DNA of 64,000 bases from Myxococcus stipitatus DSM 14675 (GCF_000331735.1 NC_020126.1:2790001-2854000), one strand, 5' to 3'. Shown: positions 37,101 through 45,125, numbered from the stretch's first letter. Made by a program: numbers and translations. The notes: generated by a model from the letters alone, not told the origin.

Positions 37101-38810
37101 GCCCGACGAGGGCGCGGAGCCGGACGGCGCGCCGAAGTCCACGTCGCCGAAGTCCATCGAGGGATTGAACGACGCGGGGGGCGGCGCGGAAGGCGCCGGG
37201 GCCGGGTCCGCGAAGTCCAGGCTGAAGTCCGGCATCGGCGCGGACGGCGGGGGCGCGGCGAAGTCGAACGATGCTCCCTGCGGCGCGGCGGGGGCCGGCA
37301 GGTCCGAGAAGTCCATCGCGGGGGCGGCGGGTGCCGGCAGGTCCGAGAAGTCCATCGCGGGAGCGACCGGGGCCGCCGAATACGGGTCCACGGGCGAGGG
37401 AAGCTCACCGAAGTCGAAGGACGGCCCTCCCGCGGGCGGAGGCGGCAACGCGAAGGCGTCATCCCCCAGGGACTGCTGCGCATACGCGGGCGGGGGCGGC
37501 AGCGCGAACGGATCATCCGTCACGGGCGGCTGCGAGTACGCGGGGGGCGGTGGGAGCGCGAAGGGGTCGTCCATCGCGGGCTGCTGCCCGTACGCGGGAG
37601 GCGGCGGGAGCGCGAAGGGGTCGTCCATCGCGGGCTGCGCGTACGAAGGGTCCTGGGGAAGCGCGAAGGGGTCCTCGCCCGCGGGCGGAGGCGGGAGCGC
37701 GAAGGGGTCGTCCATCGCGGGCTGCTGCCCGTACGCCGGGGGCGGAGGCAGCGCGAAGGGGTTCTCCTCGACGGGCGGCTGCGAGTACGCCGGAGGCGGA
37801 GGCAGCGCGAAGGGGTTCTCCTCGACGGGAATCGCGCCCTGGCCGGGGCCGGGCGTGGGAGGCAGCGCGAAGGAGGACGCTTCGCCGCTCGGGGTCTCGA
37901 CGTCGAAGGCGAATGGGTCCGGCTCGGGCTGGGCGGGGACCGGGAGCGCGTCGTCGGAGAAGTCGAAGTCGCGCGTGGTTCCCTGCATGTCCCCGGAGCC
38001 AAAGGCCGACGCGGAGTCATCCACCGGCGGCGCCAGCGCGTCGTCGGAGAAGTCGAAGTCGCGCGAGGTGCTCGGAGGCGGCGCGGCGGCGGCCTGCTCG
38101 CGGTAAGCGGCGTTGGGCAGCGGGATGGCGACGACGCGCGTGACGTCCCGGTCCTCTCGCGCGGGCGGCGCCACGTCGTCGAAGCCCTCCGCGAAGGGGT
38201 CCGTCGCGCCGGGAAGCGGGATGGCGCCGGAGTCGAAGGGCGCCGCCGAGCCAGGAAGGGGAATGGCGGCGGGGCCCGCTCCCATGGCGATGGCCCCCGA
38301 GGGCGCGGCACCCGGCAGCGGAATGGCTCCTGAGTCGTGTCCGAACGCCGTCGTGGGATAGGACGAGGCCCCCGGAAGCGGGATGGCGGCGGAGTCGAAG
38401 CTGAAGCTGTCGGCCGGAGCCGCGGCGCCCGGGAGCGGAATGGCGCCGCCGTCGAAGCCCGACGCGCCAGGGAGGGGGATGGCCTGGGGGCTGGCTCCCG
38501 ACGGAGCGCTACCGGGCAGGGGAATCGCCGCGGAGGGCGCGGGCGCGGCACCGGGAAGCGGAATCGCGGCGGAGGCGACGGCGGACGGCGCGGCGCCTGG
38601 GAGCGGAATGGCGGCGGCGGGGGCCGCGGTCAGTCCCGGCAGTGGAATGGCGGCGGGCGGAGGCGCGGCGGGGGCGGACGCGCTCGCTGACTCCGGTTTG
38701 ATGGGGAAGGTGGTCTGGCACCGGGCGCACTTGAGCTTCGCGCCTCCCGGGGGGATCCGCTTGTCATCGATGTTGTAATTCGTCTGGCAAGACGGGCAGG
38801 AGACTTTCAT
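34170..38810 (-). CDS. Zinc-ribbon / GYF / single-TM / TPR giant protein
   Basis: This protein has 1546 residues. The ATG at 38810 starts a zinc ribbon (C5, C8, C28, C31; MJ0042 type). Residues 53-230 carry eleven AIPLPG/N copies, 331-460 eight PFALPPPPAY-type copies, and 480-505 DFSDLP repeats, so this long stretch is disordered. A GYF domain (VFGPFDEGVVVKMLEDGQLL, about 630-690) precedes one membrane helix (750-773). About fifteen TPRs fill the rest (800-1540), presumably periplasmic. In M. xanthus GltJ a zinc ribbon and a GYF domain on the cytoplasmic side bind motility regulators including MglA. I infer a cell-polarity or motility adaptor; serS context gives no clue. Confidence 0.8.
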   Translation of the reverse strand: MKVSCPSCQTNYNIDDKRIPPGGAKLKCARCQTTFPIKPESASASAPAAPPPAAIPLPGLTAAPAAAIPLPGAAPSAVASAAIPLPGAAPAPSAAIPLPGSAPSGASPQAIPLPGASGFDGGAIPLPGAAAPADSFSFDSAAIPLPGASSYPTTAFGHDSGAIPLPGAAPSGAIAMGAGPAAIPLPGSAAPFDSGAIPLPGATDPFAEGFDDVAPPAREDRDVTRVVAIPLPNAAYREQAAAAPPPSTSRDFDFSDDALAPPVDDSASAFGSGDMQGTTRDFDFSDDALPVPAQPEPDPFAFDVETPSGEASSFALPPTPGPGQGAIPVEENPFALPPPPAYSQPPVEENPFALPPPPAYGQQPAMDDPFALPPPPAGEDPFALPQDPSYAQPAMDDPFALPPPPAYGQQPAMDDPFALPPPPAYSQPPVTDDPFALPPPPAYAQQSLGDDAFALPPPPAGGPSFDFGELPSPVDPYSAAPVAPAMDFSDLPAPAAPAMDFSDLPAPAAPQGASFDFAAPPPSAPMPDFSLDFADPAPAPSAPPPASFNPSMDFGDVDFGAPSGSAPSSGIPDSLEFDPTARPADDLEADLSDPLPPPPNAGPADGLEMLSFIDDAASRDAGAQAGTKVRRFHVRRRSGKVFGPFDEGVVVKMLEDGQLLGNEDVSLDSETWSAIGTIPTFAAAIQRLMEGPAKVVAAAPVAATATDADAPRADGNGTQANMRRLEQLYEGRMAAVSVVDRSGANEKLKKRIPLFVAAGVAAALLAIGAGTEFGTRYGAFGRRAMFPARVSDGSPEAQLVTQAKQALLQDTFASYQQAQTLSAQALQQKEYPAVRSLWCQSVTYLQRKYSAAQPADMARCREALLDIALLGEKDVDFIKAGAALSLAGRQADAALVPLMDAFSREGNQGDLELAFLVAEAQTMKRERDAAIETLKKVLAVDPKSAKAHHATGNLHQAAGRADEAAAAYTAALEADRKHASSAVELAAVQLLVRKDVEKGAQSVEEALAQDVQSALGPAELARARGLKGVALFYQHKPREAEAELKAALEQDPEADFIKAQLAHVMRAQRNYEGALPLYTALASEASDNLEYADGHISSLVMTGKMQAALEAVQKASERFPSEARIAYLYGRIEDALDKLSEAEGHYKRAIAADTNLVEANLYLGRFYLRQRRNAEARTQLEQAASKAPDHAGVRSGLGELALAENNALLGQQEFDRAVQLDPNLADAHLGLSRVALLAGDLEKAQVEANRALELDPHLLKDGRLQRGIVLWRLGKLEEAVAELEKAKGEDPRSTTIPITLGAVLLERGDLPGAESNLGLALSNEPSNHEALYYLALVKAKRLEFTLAMDAMRKAVERAPKRPDYHYAYGVILRDAKNLPDAMREWRSAVDLDPANADAHEALGHAHLELGEFDEAISAFEESLKSDPRRTRVLGSIGDAYFNAARWNDAIQRYQKALKADTKLTYVYYKVARAFTEQAQHAKAIDWYRKAATAEPENPMTYYYLGFAYKEKNKRREAVQAFESYLEKKPDASDKKDIEEEIYDLRN
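37440..37820 (-). repeat. Coding repeat, eight PFALPPPPAY-type units
   Basis: Eight units of 14-21 residues in the large TPR protein share the core PFALPPPPAY followed by Gln/Pro and a DD or EE pair. One unit is degenerate (PFALPQDPSY). Near-identical DNA between units makes this region prone to length change. Confidence 0.8.
38115..38655 (-). repeat. Coding repeat, eleven AIPLPG-type units
   Basis: Ten copies of AIPLPG and one AIPLPN, spaced 9-25 residues apart by Ala/Pro/Ser/Gly-rich linkers, follow the zinc ribbon of the large TPR protein. The motif is invariant while linkers vary, which suggests a selected short binding motif rather than mere low complexity. Confidence 0.8.
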
Positions 38811-39005
38811 GGGGTTCCTTCGACGGGACCAGCGCGCGCAGGCTACCAGAGGCGTTTCCAGCCCGGAAAGAACGCGCCGCCCCGCAGTGAAAGTGTTCCG
38901 CTCCCGGCCCCCCGGGCAGCCAGACGAGGCCTCCCCGACTTCGCACCGCTGCGACCGCGCGTTGGTTCCCCCCTCACCGGGAGGAGGTGGTAGGACCGAC
39001 CCGGC

Positions 39006-40319
39006 ATGGAACCCATCGTCATCCTGGGCGCAGGTCTCGCGGGCCTGTCCACGGCGCACTTCCTCCAGAAGCCCTGGCGTCTCATCGAGAAGTCGGACCG
39101 CGTCGGCGGACTCATCAAGACCGAGGTCATCGACGGGTGTTATTTCGACCCCACCGGCCATTGGCTGCACCTGCGCGACCCTGAAATCCAGGAGTGGGTG
39201 AACACGCGCTGGCTGCCCGGGCAGATGGTGCGCATCCAGCGCAAGGCGGGAATCTTCACGCGCGGCGTCTTCACGCGCTTCCCGTACCAGGTGAACACCC
39301 ACGGCCTTCCGCCGGACGTCGTCGCCGAGAACCTGATGGGCTTCGTCGAGGCCATCCACGGCGAGAAGGGCCGCGCGCTGCGGGAGCGGGAGCCCAAGGA
39401 CTTCGAGGAGTTCATCCTCCGCTACATGGGCGAGGGCTTCGCGAAGAACTTCATGGTGCCCTACAACCAGAAGCTCTGGACGGTGCACCCGCGCGAGATG
39501 TCCGCGGCCTGGGTCGGGCGCTTCGTGCCCCGCCCGACGCTCAAGGAAGTGGTGGACGGAGCCCTGGGCGCCGGCACCGACGCCGTGGGCTACAACGCGT
39601 CCTTCCTCTACCCTCGCGAGGGCGGCATCGAGAGCCTCGCGCGCGCCATGCTGCGCGGACTCGAGGGCGGGGAGTTGAGCGTGCGCACCGAGCCCACGTT
39701 CATCGACTGGAAGGCGCGCAAGGTGGCGCTGTCCGATGGCAGGACGCTGTCCTATTCAGGACTGGTGTCCACCGTGTCGTTGCCCGGCCTGGTGCGCCTG
39801 TTGGCCCAGGGGCACTCGGGGGTGCCCGAGGAGGTCATCGCCGCGGCGAAGCGTCTGCGCGCCACCACCGTCACCTACGTCGCGGTGGCCGCGCGGGGCG
39901 CCAACCGCCAGCCCTGGCATTGGATCTACCTGCCGGAGCCGGAGTTCCACACGTACCGCATCGGCTCACCGTCCGCCGTCTACGACGCGCTCGCCCCCAA
40001 GGACACGGCCACCTTCTACGTGGAGTACAGCCACCACGGAGAGCTGTCCCCAGCCACCGCGGAGAAGTACGCCGTGGAGGACCTGCTGCGCTCGCAGATG
40101 ATCCACTCCGCGGACGACGTCCTCTTCGCGCAGGCGCGAGAGATTCCCCACGCCTATGTGCTCTATGACGAGGCCTACGGCCCGGCGAAGGCGGAAATCC
40201 TTCGTTTCCTGGAGCACGCTGGCATCCTCACGGCGGGGCGTTATGGACAGTGGGAGTACTCGTCCATGGAGGACGCCATCCTCGCGGGACGGGCGTGTGC
40301 TCGGACGCTGAACGGTTGA
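39006..40319 (+). CDS. FAD-dependent protoporphyrinogen-oxidase-like / amine oxidase family protein
   Basis: This 437-residue protein opens with the dinucleotide motif IVILGAGLAGLSTAHFL, then EKSDRVGGLIKTEVIDG and FDPTGHWLHL. The C-terminus YGQWEYSSMEDAILAGRACA resembles the FAD-binding end of such oxidoreductases. NYNQKLW-type sequence (VPYNQKLWTVHPREMSAAWV) is shared with proteins near UDP-galactopyranose mutase and with sugar-biosynthesis amine oxidases. Standing before a GT2 and a deacetylase, it may act on a nucleotide sugar or lipid-linked sugar. The substrate is not known. Confidence 0.7.
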   Translation: MEPIVILGAGLAGLSTAHFLQKPWRLIEKSDRVGGLIKTEVIDGCYFDPTGHWLHLRDPEIQEWVNTRWLPGQMVRIQRKAGIFTRGVFTRFPYQVNTHGLPPDVVAENLMGFVEAIHGEKGRALREREPKDFEEFILRYMGEGFAKNFMVPYNQKLWTVHPREMSAAWVGRFVPRPTLKEVVDGALGAGTDAVGYNASFLYPREGGIESLARAMLRGLEGGELSVRTEPTFIDWKARKVALSDGRTLSYSGLVSTVSLPGLVRLLAQGHSGVPEEVIAAAKRLRATTVTYVAVAARGANRQPWHWIYLPEPEFHTYRIGSPSAVYDALAPKDTATFYVEYSHHGELSPATAEKYAVEDLLRSQMIHSADDVLFAQAREIPHAYVLYDEAYGPAKAEILRFLEHAGILTAGRYGQWEYSSMEDAILAGRACARTLNG

Positions 40320-40412
40320 CGGAGCCCGGGCGCGCGGTCCGACGCATCTTGTCGACGGGTGCCGCGCGCCATGCTAGGCGGACGGGACTGCTGTCCGCTC
40401 AGAGCTGATTCC

Positions 40413-41123
40413 ATGGCACCGCACCTGTCCGTCGTCATCCCGGTCTACAACGAGGAGTCCATCATCGCCTCGGCGGCGGAAGAGCTGCGCCAGGGGCTGG
40501 ATGCACGTGGGCTCGACTACGAAATCATCTTCGCGGAGAACGGCTCGAAGGACGCCACGACGAGCATCCTCGAGGAGCTGTGCGCCCGGAACCCTCGGAT
40601 GCGCTGGTTCCACTCCGAGCGTCCCAACTACGGCGTCGCCCTCAAGGCCGGCATCCTCATGGCCCGGGGCACCTACGTCGTCTGTGACGAAATCGACCTC
40701 TGCGACCTCACCTTCTACGACGCGGCGTTGCCCCGGTTGGAGCGTGGCGAGGCGGACATGGTGGTGGGCTCCAAGGCGGCCAAGGGCGCCAGCGACCAGC
40801 GGCCCCTCATCCGCCGCGCGGCCACGCGGGTGCACAACAAGCTCCTCAAGGTGACGCTGGGCTTCCAGGGCACCGACACGCACGGGCTCAAGGCGTTCCG
40901 CCGTGAGGCGCTCCTGCCCGTCATCCAGAAGTGCGTGGTGGACATGGATGTGTTCGCCAGCGAGTTCGTCATCCGCGCCTGGCGCGAGGGGCTGAACGTG
41001 ATGGAGATCCCCATCCAGCTCCACGAGAAGCGCCAGCCCTCCATCCACCTGTTCAAGCGCGTGCCCAACGTCCTCAAGAACGTGGGCAAGTTGTTCTACG
41101 TCATCCGCGTGCGTGGCACGTGA
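40413..41123 (+). CDS. Glycosyltransferase family 2
   Basis: This 236-residue protein has the GT-A start HLSVVIPVYNEESIIASAAE and ENGSKDATTSILEELC. The metal-binding region is altered: the usual DxD is read as CDEIDLCD. GTDTHGLKAFRREAL and FASEFVIRAWREGL are typical of dolichyl-phosphate-mannose/ArnC-type synthases. No C-terminal membrane helices are present, so it is a soluble or peripheral enzyme. It is probably co-expressed with the deacetylase gene 19 bases downstream. Confidence 0.8.
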   Translation: MAPHLSVVIPVYNEESIIASAAEELRQGLDARGLDYEIIFAENGSKDATTSILEELCARNPRMRWFHSERPNYGVALKAGILMARGTYVVCDEIDLCDLTFYDAALPRLERGEADMVVGSKAAKGASDQRPLIRRAATRVHNKLLKVTLGFQGTDTHGLKAFRREALLPVIQKCVVDMDVFASEFVIRAWREGLNVMEIPIQLHEKRQPSIHLFKRVPNVLKNVGKLFYVIRVRGT

Positions 41124-41142
41124 GCCGGGGAGGGCGCGGACC

Positions 41143-42081
41143 GTGAGGCTTGCGTCCATCTCCGTCGACCTCGACTCGCTGCCCCACTACTGCCGCATCC
41201 ACGGGCTGCCGGAGTCGCTGTTGGATGCGCGCGCCCGCGCCCTGGTCCACGCGGTGGCGGTGCCTCGCTTCATGGCGCTGCTGGCCGCAGTGGGCGTGCC
41301 GGGCACCTTCTTCGCCATTGGCGAGGACCTGGAGGCGGACGCGAACGCCGCCGCGGGGATGCGCGCGGCCCACGCGGCCGGCATCGAGGTGGCAAGCCAC
41401 AGCCACGCCCACGACTACGCGCTCACACGCCGAGGCCCCGCCGCCATCCTGGACGACCTCCAGCGCGCGGACGCGGCCATCCTCGCGGCCACGGGTGTCC
41501 GCCCCGAGGGCTTCCGTGCTCCGGGCTACACGCTCAACGCGGACCTCTACGCGGCCACCGAGGCGCTGGGGTACCGCTACGGCTCATCCGCCTTCCCCGC
41601 CACGCCGTACTACGCGGCCAAGGCGGCGGTGATGGGGGCGCTCGCGCTGGCGGGGCGGCCGTCTCGCTCCGTGCTGGATACGCCGCGCGTGCTGCTCGCG
41701 CCCCGGGTTCCGTACCGCCCGGACCCGGCGCGGCCCTACCAGCGCGGCTCGGGCTCCGTGGTGGAGCTGCCCATGGCGGTGACGCCCGGCCTGCGCTTCC
41801 CGTTCATCGGCACGTTCGCCACCACGCTGCCGCTGGGCACCCTGCGCGCGGCCTGGCGCATGTGCCGCGGCGATGCGTTCTTCAACTTCGAGCTGCATGG
41901 CGTGGACGTGCTGGACGGCTCGGACGGCATCCCCGGCGAGCTGGTGCGCCAGCAGCGGGACTTGCGCGTGAGCGCGGCGAAGAAGCTCGAGCGGCTGCGT
42001 GAAATCTTCGGCTGGCTCCGGGCCGAGTGTGACGTCGTCACCCTGCGCGACGCCTCGGGGCGCCTGTCCGCCACGTTGTGA
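41143..42081 (+). CDS. Polysaccharide deacetylase (NodB homology)
   Basis: This 312-residue protein starts at GTG 41143, with GGGGAGGG eight bases upstream, rather than the GTG at 41113 inside the previous gene. The metal-dependent deacetylase motifs are visible: SVDLDS (motif 1, catalytic Asp), ASHSHAHDYALT (motif 2, HxxxH-type ligands) and GFRAPGYTLN (motif 3). It probably removes N-acetyl groups from a surface or lipid-linked sugar made with the GT2 enzyme. No signal peptide is present, so it acts in the cytoplasm, as expected for a lipid-linked substrate on the inner leaflet. Confidence 0.82.
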   Translation: MRLASISVDLDSLPHYCRIHGLPESLLDARARALVHAVAVPRFMALLAAVGVPGTFFAIGEDLEADANAAAGMRAAHAAGIEVASHSHAHDYALTRRGPAAILDDLQRADAAILAATGVRPEGFRAPGYTLNADLYAATEALGYRYGSSAFPATPYYAAKAAVMGALALAGRPSRSVLDTPRVLLAPRVPYRPDPARPYQRGSGSVVELPMAVTPGLRFPFIGTFATTLPLGTLRAAWRMCRGDAFFNFELHGVDVLDGSDGIPGELVRQQRDLRVSAAKKLERLREIFGWLRAECDVVTLRDASGRLSATL

Positions 42082-42084
42082 GCC

Positions 42085-42741
42085 TCACCGCGCGACCGCG
42101 GGCGAGCCGAGCACCTCCACCACCGCGTCATGCACCCGCCCATCCGTGAGCATCCACGGGTGGAACAGCACCGGGAAGACGCGCTCGCAGGCGCCGGGCA
42201 GCCGTGAGCTGGAGGCGGGCACAATCATCAAGTCCCACGGCGACCAGAAGCTGTGGACCTCCGTGTTGCCCCACGGGTGGGTGTCCTGCTGGAGGGCTCG
42301 GAGCAGCCGGCTTCCTGGCCTCATCTGGGTGATGCCCTTGCCCCGCGCGAGGAACGCCAGCGCGGAGCCTCCATGGGGACCCGAGATGGAGATGAAGCGC
42401 CGCACCATCAGCCGGCCGCCCAACAACTGCACCCAGTAGCGCGTGACGAGCGCCCCCATGCTGAACGCCACGACGTCCACGCGGCGCGCACCCGTACGGG
42501 CCCGCAGCGCCTGGGCTTCGTGAGCCACCTGGCGCGCGAGGACGGACAGGCTCTCGCTTCCGTCGCTCGGCGCCAGCGAGAGGGCATGGAGGTGGGGCCA
42601 GCCCTCCTGCTCCAGCCGCTGGCGGAGGGCGTCGAAGGCGCTCGCGTCGTCGCCGAGCCCGTGGACGAACAACACGGGGGCTCGCTGCTCCACGGGCGCG
42701 AGCCGGAGGGTCTGCACCGCGGCGGCCCAGGACGCGCTCAC
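42085..42741 (-). CDS. Alpha/beta hydrolase, lipase-like
   Basis: This 218-residue protein has a GTG start. The oxyanion motif is VLFVHGLGDDASAF. The nucleophile elbow reads AFSMGA rather than the usual GHSMGG, keeping Ser. Candidate acid and base are the Asp in WSPWDLMIVP and the His in DGRVHDAVVE, so a full triad exists. SGPHGGSALAFLARG is typical of bacterial triacylglycerol lipases and of PHB-type esterases. No signal peptide is seen. The stop lies three bases from the stop of the convergent deacetylase gene. Confidence 0.7.
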   Translation of the reverse strand: MSASWAAAVQTLRLAPVEQRAPVLFVHGLGDDASAFDALRQRLEQEGWPHLHALSLAPSDGSESLSVLARQVAHEAQALRARTGARRVDVVAFSMGALVTRYWVQLLGGRLMVRRFISISGPHGGSALAFLARGKGITQMRPGSRLLRALQQDTHPWGNTEVHSFWSPWDLMIVPASSSRLPGACERVFPVLFHPWMLTDGRVHDAVVEVLGSPAVAR

Positions 42742-43052
42742 ACCGCACCCCTCGCGACGCCGGCGCGGGCCTCGCTGTGGGCTCGACGGGAGTGGGACAC
42801 GGTGGGCCTACCCTGGCTGGGCACTCCAAGCCTCCATGCGCGAAGCCTACACCCACGCCTCCTCGGAGCGCGCACGCGCCCGCCACTTGGCGGCCCACGT
42901 CCAGAAGGCTCCGCGAACCCCGTGGGTCGAGTGATTCGAGTGTCGCGAGGAAGACGCGGATGGTTGGGTCCGCGCGTCCGGAGCGGCGGGGGCGTGCTTC
43001 CGGGTTTCTCCTCTCCCGGGGCGGGAGCCGGTGGTGTTAAAGAGCGCGGGAT
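42742..43052. other. 311-base divergent intergenic region
   Basis: This is the space between a minus-strand hydrolase and a plus-strand acyltransferase. It must hold both promoters, but no clear -10/-35 pair stands out. A 32-residue plus-strand frame at 42836-42934 (MREAYTHASSERARARHLAA and onward) lacks a ribosome site and may be chance or the stub of a lost gene. Confidence 0.5.
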
Positions 43053-43907
43053 ATGCTGGAGCGTCTTGGCGACCGAGTGAAGAAGGGCCTGCGCGATTGG
43101 ACCGACCGCATGGCCAATGACGAGCAGAAGGCTCGCATGCAGGCCATGGCGCGTCCGGAGAACGAGTACGGGGTGGACCCCTTCGGGTACAACCTCGACT
43201 TCAGCCTCTCCGCGGTGGCCCCCTTCCTCTGGCTCTACCGGAACTACTTCCGCGTGGAGACCTACGGCATCGAGAAGGTCCCGGCCGGCCGGGTGCTGCT
43301 GGTGTCCAACCACTCCGGGCAGGTCCCCCTGGACGGCGCCATGATTGGCGTGTCCCTGATGCTGGAGGCCACGCCTCCTCGGGCCGTGCGCAGCATGGTG
43401 GAGAAGTGGGTGCCGTCCCTGCCGTACGTCTCCACGTTCATGGCGCGCATGGGGCAGATTGTCGGCACGCCGGAGAACTGCCGGCGGCTGCTCGAGTCGG
43501 ATGAGGCCATCCTCGTCTTCCCGGAGGGCACCCGCGGCATCAACAAGCTGTGGCCCCAGCGCTACCAGCTCCAGGAGTTCGGCCTGGGCTTCATGCGCCT
43601 GGCGCTGGAGACGCGCACGCCCATCGTCCCCGTGGCCGTCGTCGGCGCGGAGGAGCAGGCCCCGGCGCTCATGGACCTCAAGCCCGTGGCGAAGCTGCTG
43701 GGCTTCCCGTCGTTCCCCATCACCCCCACGGGCCTGCCCTTCCCGCTGCCCACGAAGTACCGCCTGTACTACGGCGACCCCATGCACTTCACCGGGCGCC
43801 CGGACGACGAGGACAGCGAGCTGGACAAGAAGGTCCGCACCGTGAAGGGCGCCATCCAGTCCATGCTCCACCAGGGCCTCAAGGAGCGCCGGGGGGTGTT
43901 CTGGTGA
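43053..43907 (+). CDS. Lysophospholipid acyltransferase (PlsC-like)
   Basis: This 284-residue protein has acyltransferase motif I VSNHSGQVPLDG, where His and Asp are separated by six residues rather than the usual four, and motif III VFPEGTRGINK, which is standard. Later, TPIVPVAVVGAEEQAPAL matches the glycerol-phosphate acyltransferase superfamily. A hydrophobic stretch near residue 55 (LSAVAPFLWLYRNYF) may bind the membrane. It transfers an acyl chain to a lysophospholipid or related alcohol; the variant spacing suggests a side branch rather than the housekeeping PlsC. The SDR gene 35 bases downstream may be in the same operon. Confidence 0.8.
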   Translation: MLERLGDRVKKGLRDWTDRMANDEQKARMQAMARPENEYGVDPFGYNLDFSLSAVAPFLWLYRNYFRVETYGIEKVPAGRVLLVSNHSGQVPLDGAMIGVSLMLEATPPRAVRSMVEKWVPSLPYVSTFMARMGQIVGTPENCRRLLESDEAILVFPEGTRGINKLWPQRYQLQEFGLGFMRLALETRTPIVPVAVVGAEEQAPALMDLKPVAKLLGFPSFPITPTGLPFPLPTKYRLYYGDPMHFTGRPDDEDSELDKKVRTVKGAIQSMLHQGLKERRGVFW

Positions 43908-43942
43908 GTCGCCCGTCCATTCGATGCTAAGAGGCTTTGTCC

Positions 43943-44866
43943 ATGAGACCGGCCGTCGTCGTCACGGGCATCAGCGGCAACCTCGGCCGCACCCTCGCGA
44001 AGCTTCTGCACAAGCATGAGCGCATCATCGGCATCGACCGGCGTCCCTTCGCGGGCCGGCCGAAGGATGTCGAGATGTACGAGCTCGACCTGCGCAAGAA
44101 GAAGGCGGAGGACGTCTTCCGCAAGAACGAGGTCCGCGCCGTCATCCACATGGGCATCATGCATGACCCGCGCATGAGCGAGGAGGAGCACCACTCGTTC
44201 AACGTCGTGGGCACCACGCGCCTGTTGGAGTACTGCGCGAAGTACGGCGTGAAGAAGGTCGTCGTCCTCTCGTCGGCCAACGTCTACGGCCCCAGCCCGG
44301 ACAACTCCAACTTCCTCACCGAGGACGCGCCGCTCATGGCGGCCAGCCGCTTCTCCGGCGTGCGGGACTTGATTGAAGTCGACATGCTCGCGCATGGCTT
44401 CTTCTGGAAGCACCCCCACATCGAGACGGTGATTCTGCGGCCCGTCCACATCGTCGGGCCCACCATCAAGAACGCGCCGTCCAACTACCTGCGCCTGCGC
44501 CACCCGTGGATGATGGCGGGGTTCGACCCCATGGTGCAGCTCATCCACGTGGAGGACGTCGCCCGCGCCATGGTGGCCGCCCTCCGCCCGGAGCCCAAGG
44601 GCGTCTACAACGTCGTCGGCCCCGGCGAGGTGCCCCTGTCCGCGGTGATGCGCGAGTTGGGCAACACCCCCATCCCCGTGCCCCACCCGGTGGCCCGGCC
44701 CCTGTTGGGCATGCTCTTCAAGTATCGCATCGCCAACTTCCCGCCCCCGGAGCTGGACCACATCCAGTTCCTGTGCGCCGTGGACGGCAGTCGCTGGGTG
44801 AACGACGTGGCCTGGAAGCCCCGTCACTCCATGCGGGAGACCATCCGCGCCGTCCTGGCGGACTGA
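43943..44866 (+). CDS. Extended SDR / NAD-dependent epimerase-like, atypical active site
   Basis: This 307-residue protein starts at the ATG at 43943 (AAGAGG upstream). The nucleotide motif is VTGISGNLGRTLA, with the Asp for NAD in IGIDRRP. VVLSSANVYGP supplies the catalytic-Ser region. The Tyr-x-x-x-Lys pair is replaced by Phe-S-G-V-Arg in SRFSGVRDLIEVD, so normal redox catalysis is doubtful. It might bind NAD as a sensor or act with another mechanism. The locus downstream is the candidate sigma-54 RNA region. Confidence 0.75.
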   Translation: MRPAVVVTGISGNLGRTLAKLLHKHERIIGIDRRPFAGRPKDVEMYELDLRKKKAEDVFRKNEVRAVIHMGIMHDPRMSEEEHHSFNVVGTTRLLEYCAKYGVKKVVVLSSANVYGPSPDNSNFLTEDAPLMAASRFSGVRDLIEVDMLAHGFFWKHPHIETVILRPVHIVGPTIKNAPSNYLRLRHPWMMAGFDPMVQLIHVEDVARAMVAALRPEPKGVYNVVGPGEVPLSAVMRELGNTPIPVPHPVARPLLGMLFKYRIANFPPPELDHIQFLCAVDGSRWVNDVAWKPRHSMRETIRAVLAD

Positions 44867-44888
44867 GAGGGGAAAGTCCGAGGGTCCC

Positions 44889-44902
44889 TGACACGGCTGT
44901 CG
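44889..44902. promoter_or_regulatory. Upstream dyad 1 of the sigma-54 promoter
   Basis: TGACA-CGGC-TGTCG matches dyad 2 in half-sites and spacing (one mismatch). It is centred about 178 bases before the predicted start at 45073, a normal distance for an enhancer-binding protein site. The half-site TGTCA recurs at 44907-44911. Confidence 0.45.
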
Positions 44903-44933
44903 TGGCTGTCACGACGCCGAAGGCTGGACCCCA

Positions 44934-44947
44934 TGACAGCAGTGTCA
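44934..44947. promoter_or_regulatory. Upstream dyad 2 of the sigma-54 promoter
   Basis: TGACA-GCAG-TGTCA is a perfect 5-bp dyad, 45 bases from dyad 1 (centre to centre) and about 133 bases before the predicted start. Two like dyads in the usual position suggest binding of a sigma-54 activator. Confidence 0.45.
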
Positions 44948-45045
44948 GCGCCCCGACGCTCCATCCCTGGGAATGTCGGCGCGGCGCGAGTGCAAGCCCT
45001 TGAATCTTCGTGAGCGCGTGTGGGCCCGGAGCCGGGAGCACGGCG

Positions 45046-45061
45046 TGGCATCGCCATTGCT
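45046..45061 (+). promoter_or_regulatory. Sigma-54 (-24/-12) promoter
   Basis: TGGCATCGCCATTGCT has GG (45047-45048) and GC (45059-45060) with the exact 12-base offset and a TTGCT -12 box; only the bases after TGGCA depart from consensus. Transcription should begin near 45073. No protein-coding gene lies downstream on the plus strand before the terminator at 45339. Confidence 0.6.
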
Positions 45062-45125
45062 CTAAGGCTGGGCATCACCGCGCGGCGATGCGGGCCTGGT
45101 CACGGCGTCGCTCCGCTCAAATGTC

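Noticed and set aside
37440..38655. Repetitive DNA as a mobile or satellite element
   Set aside because: The repeats are in frame and code for regular Pro-rich peptides within one large protein.
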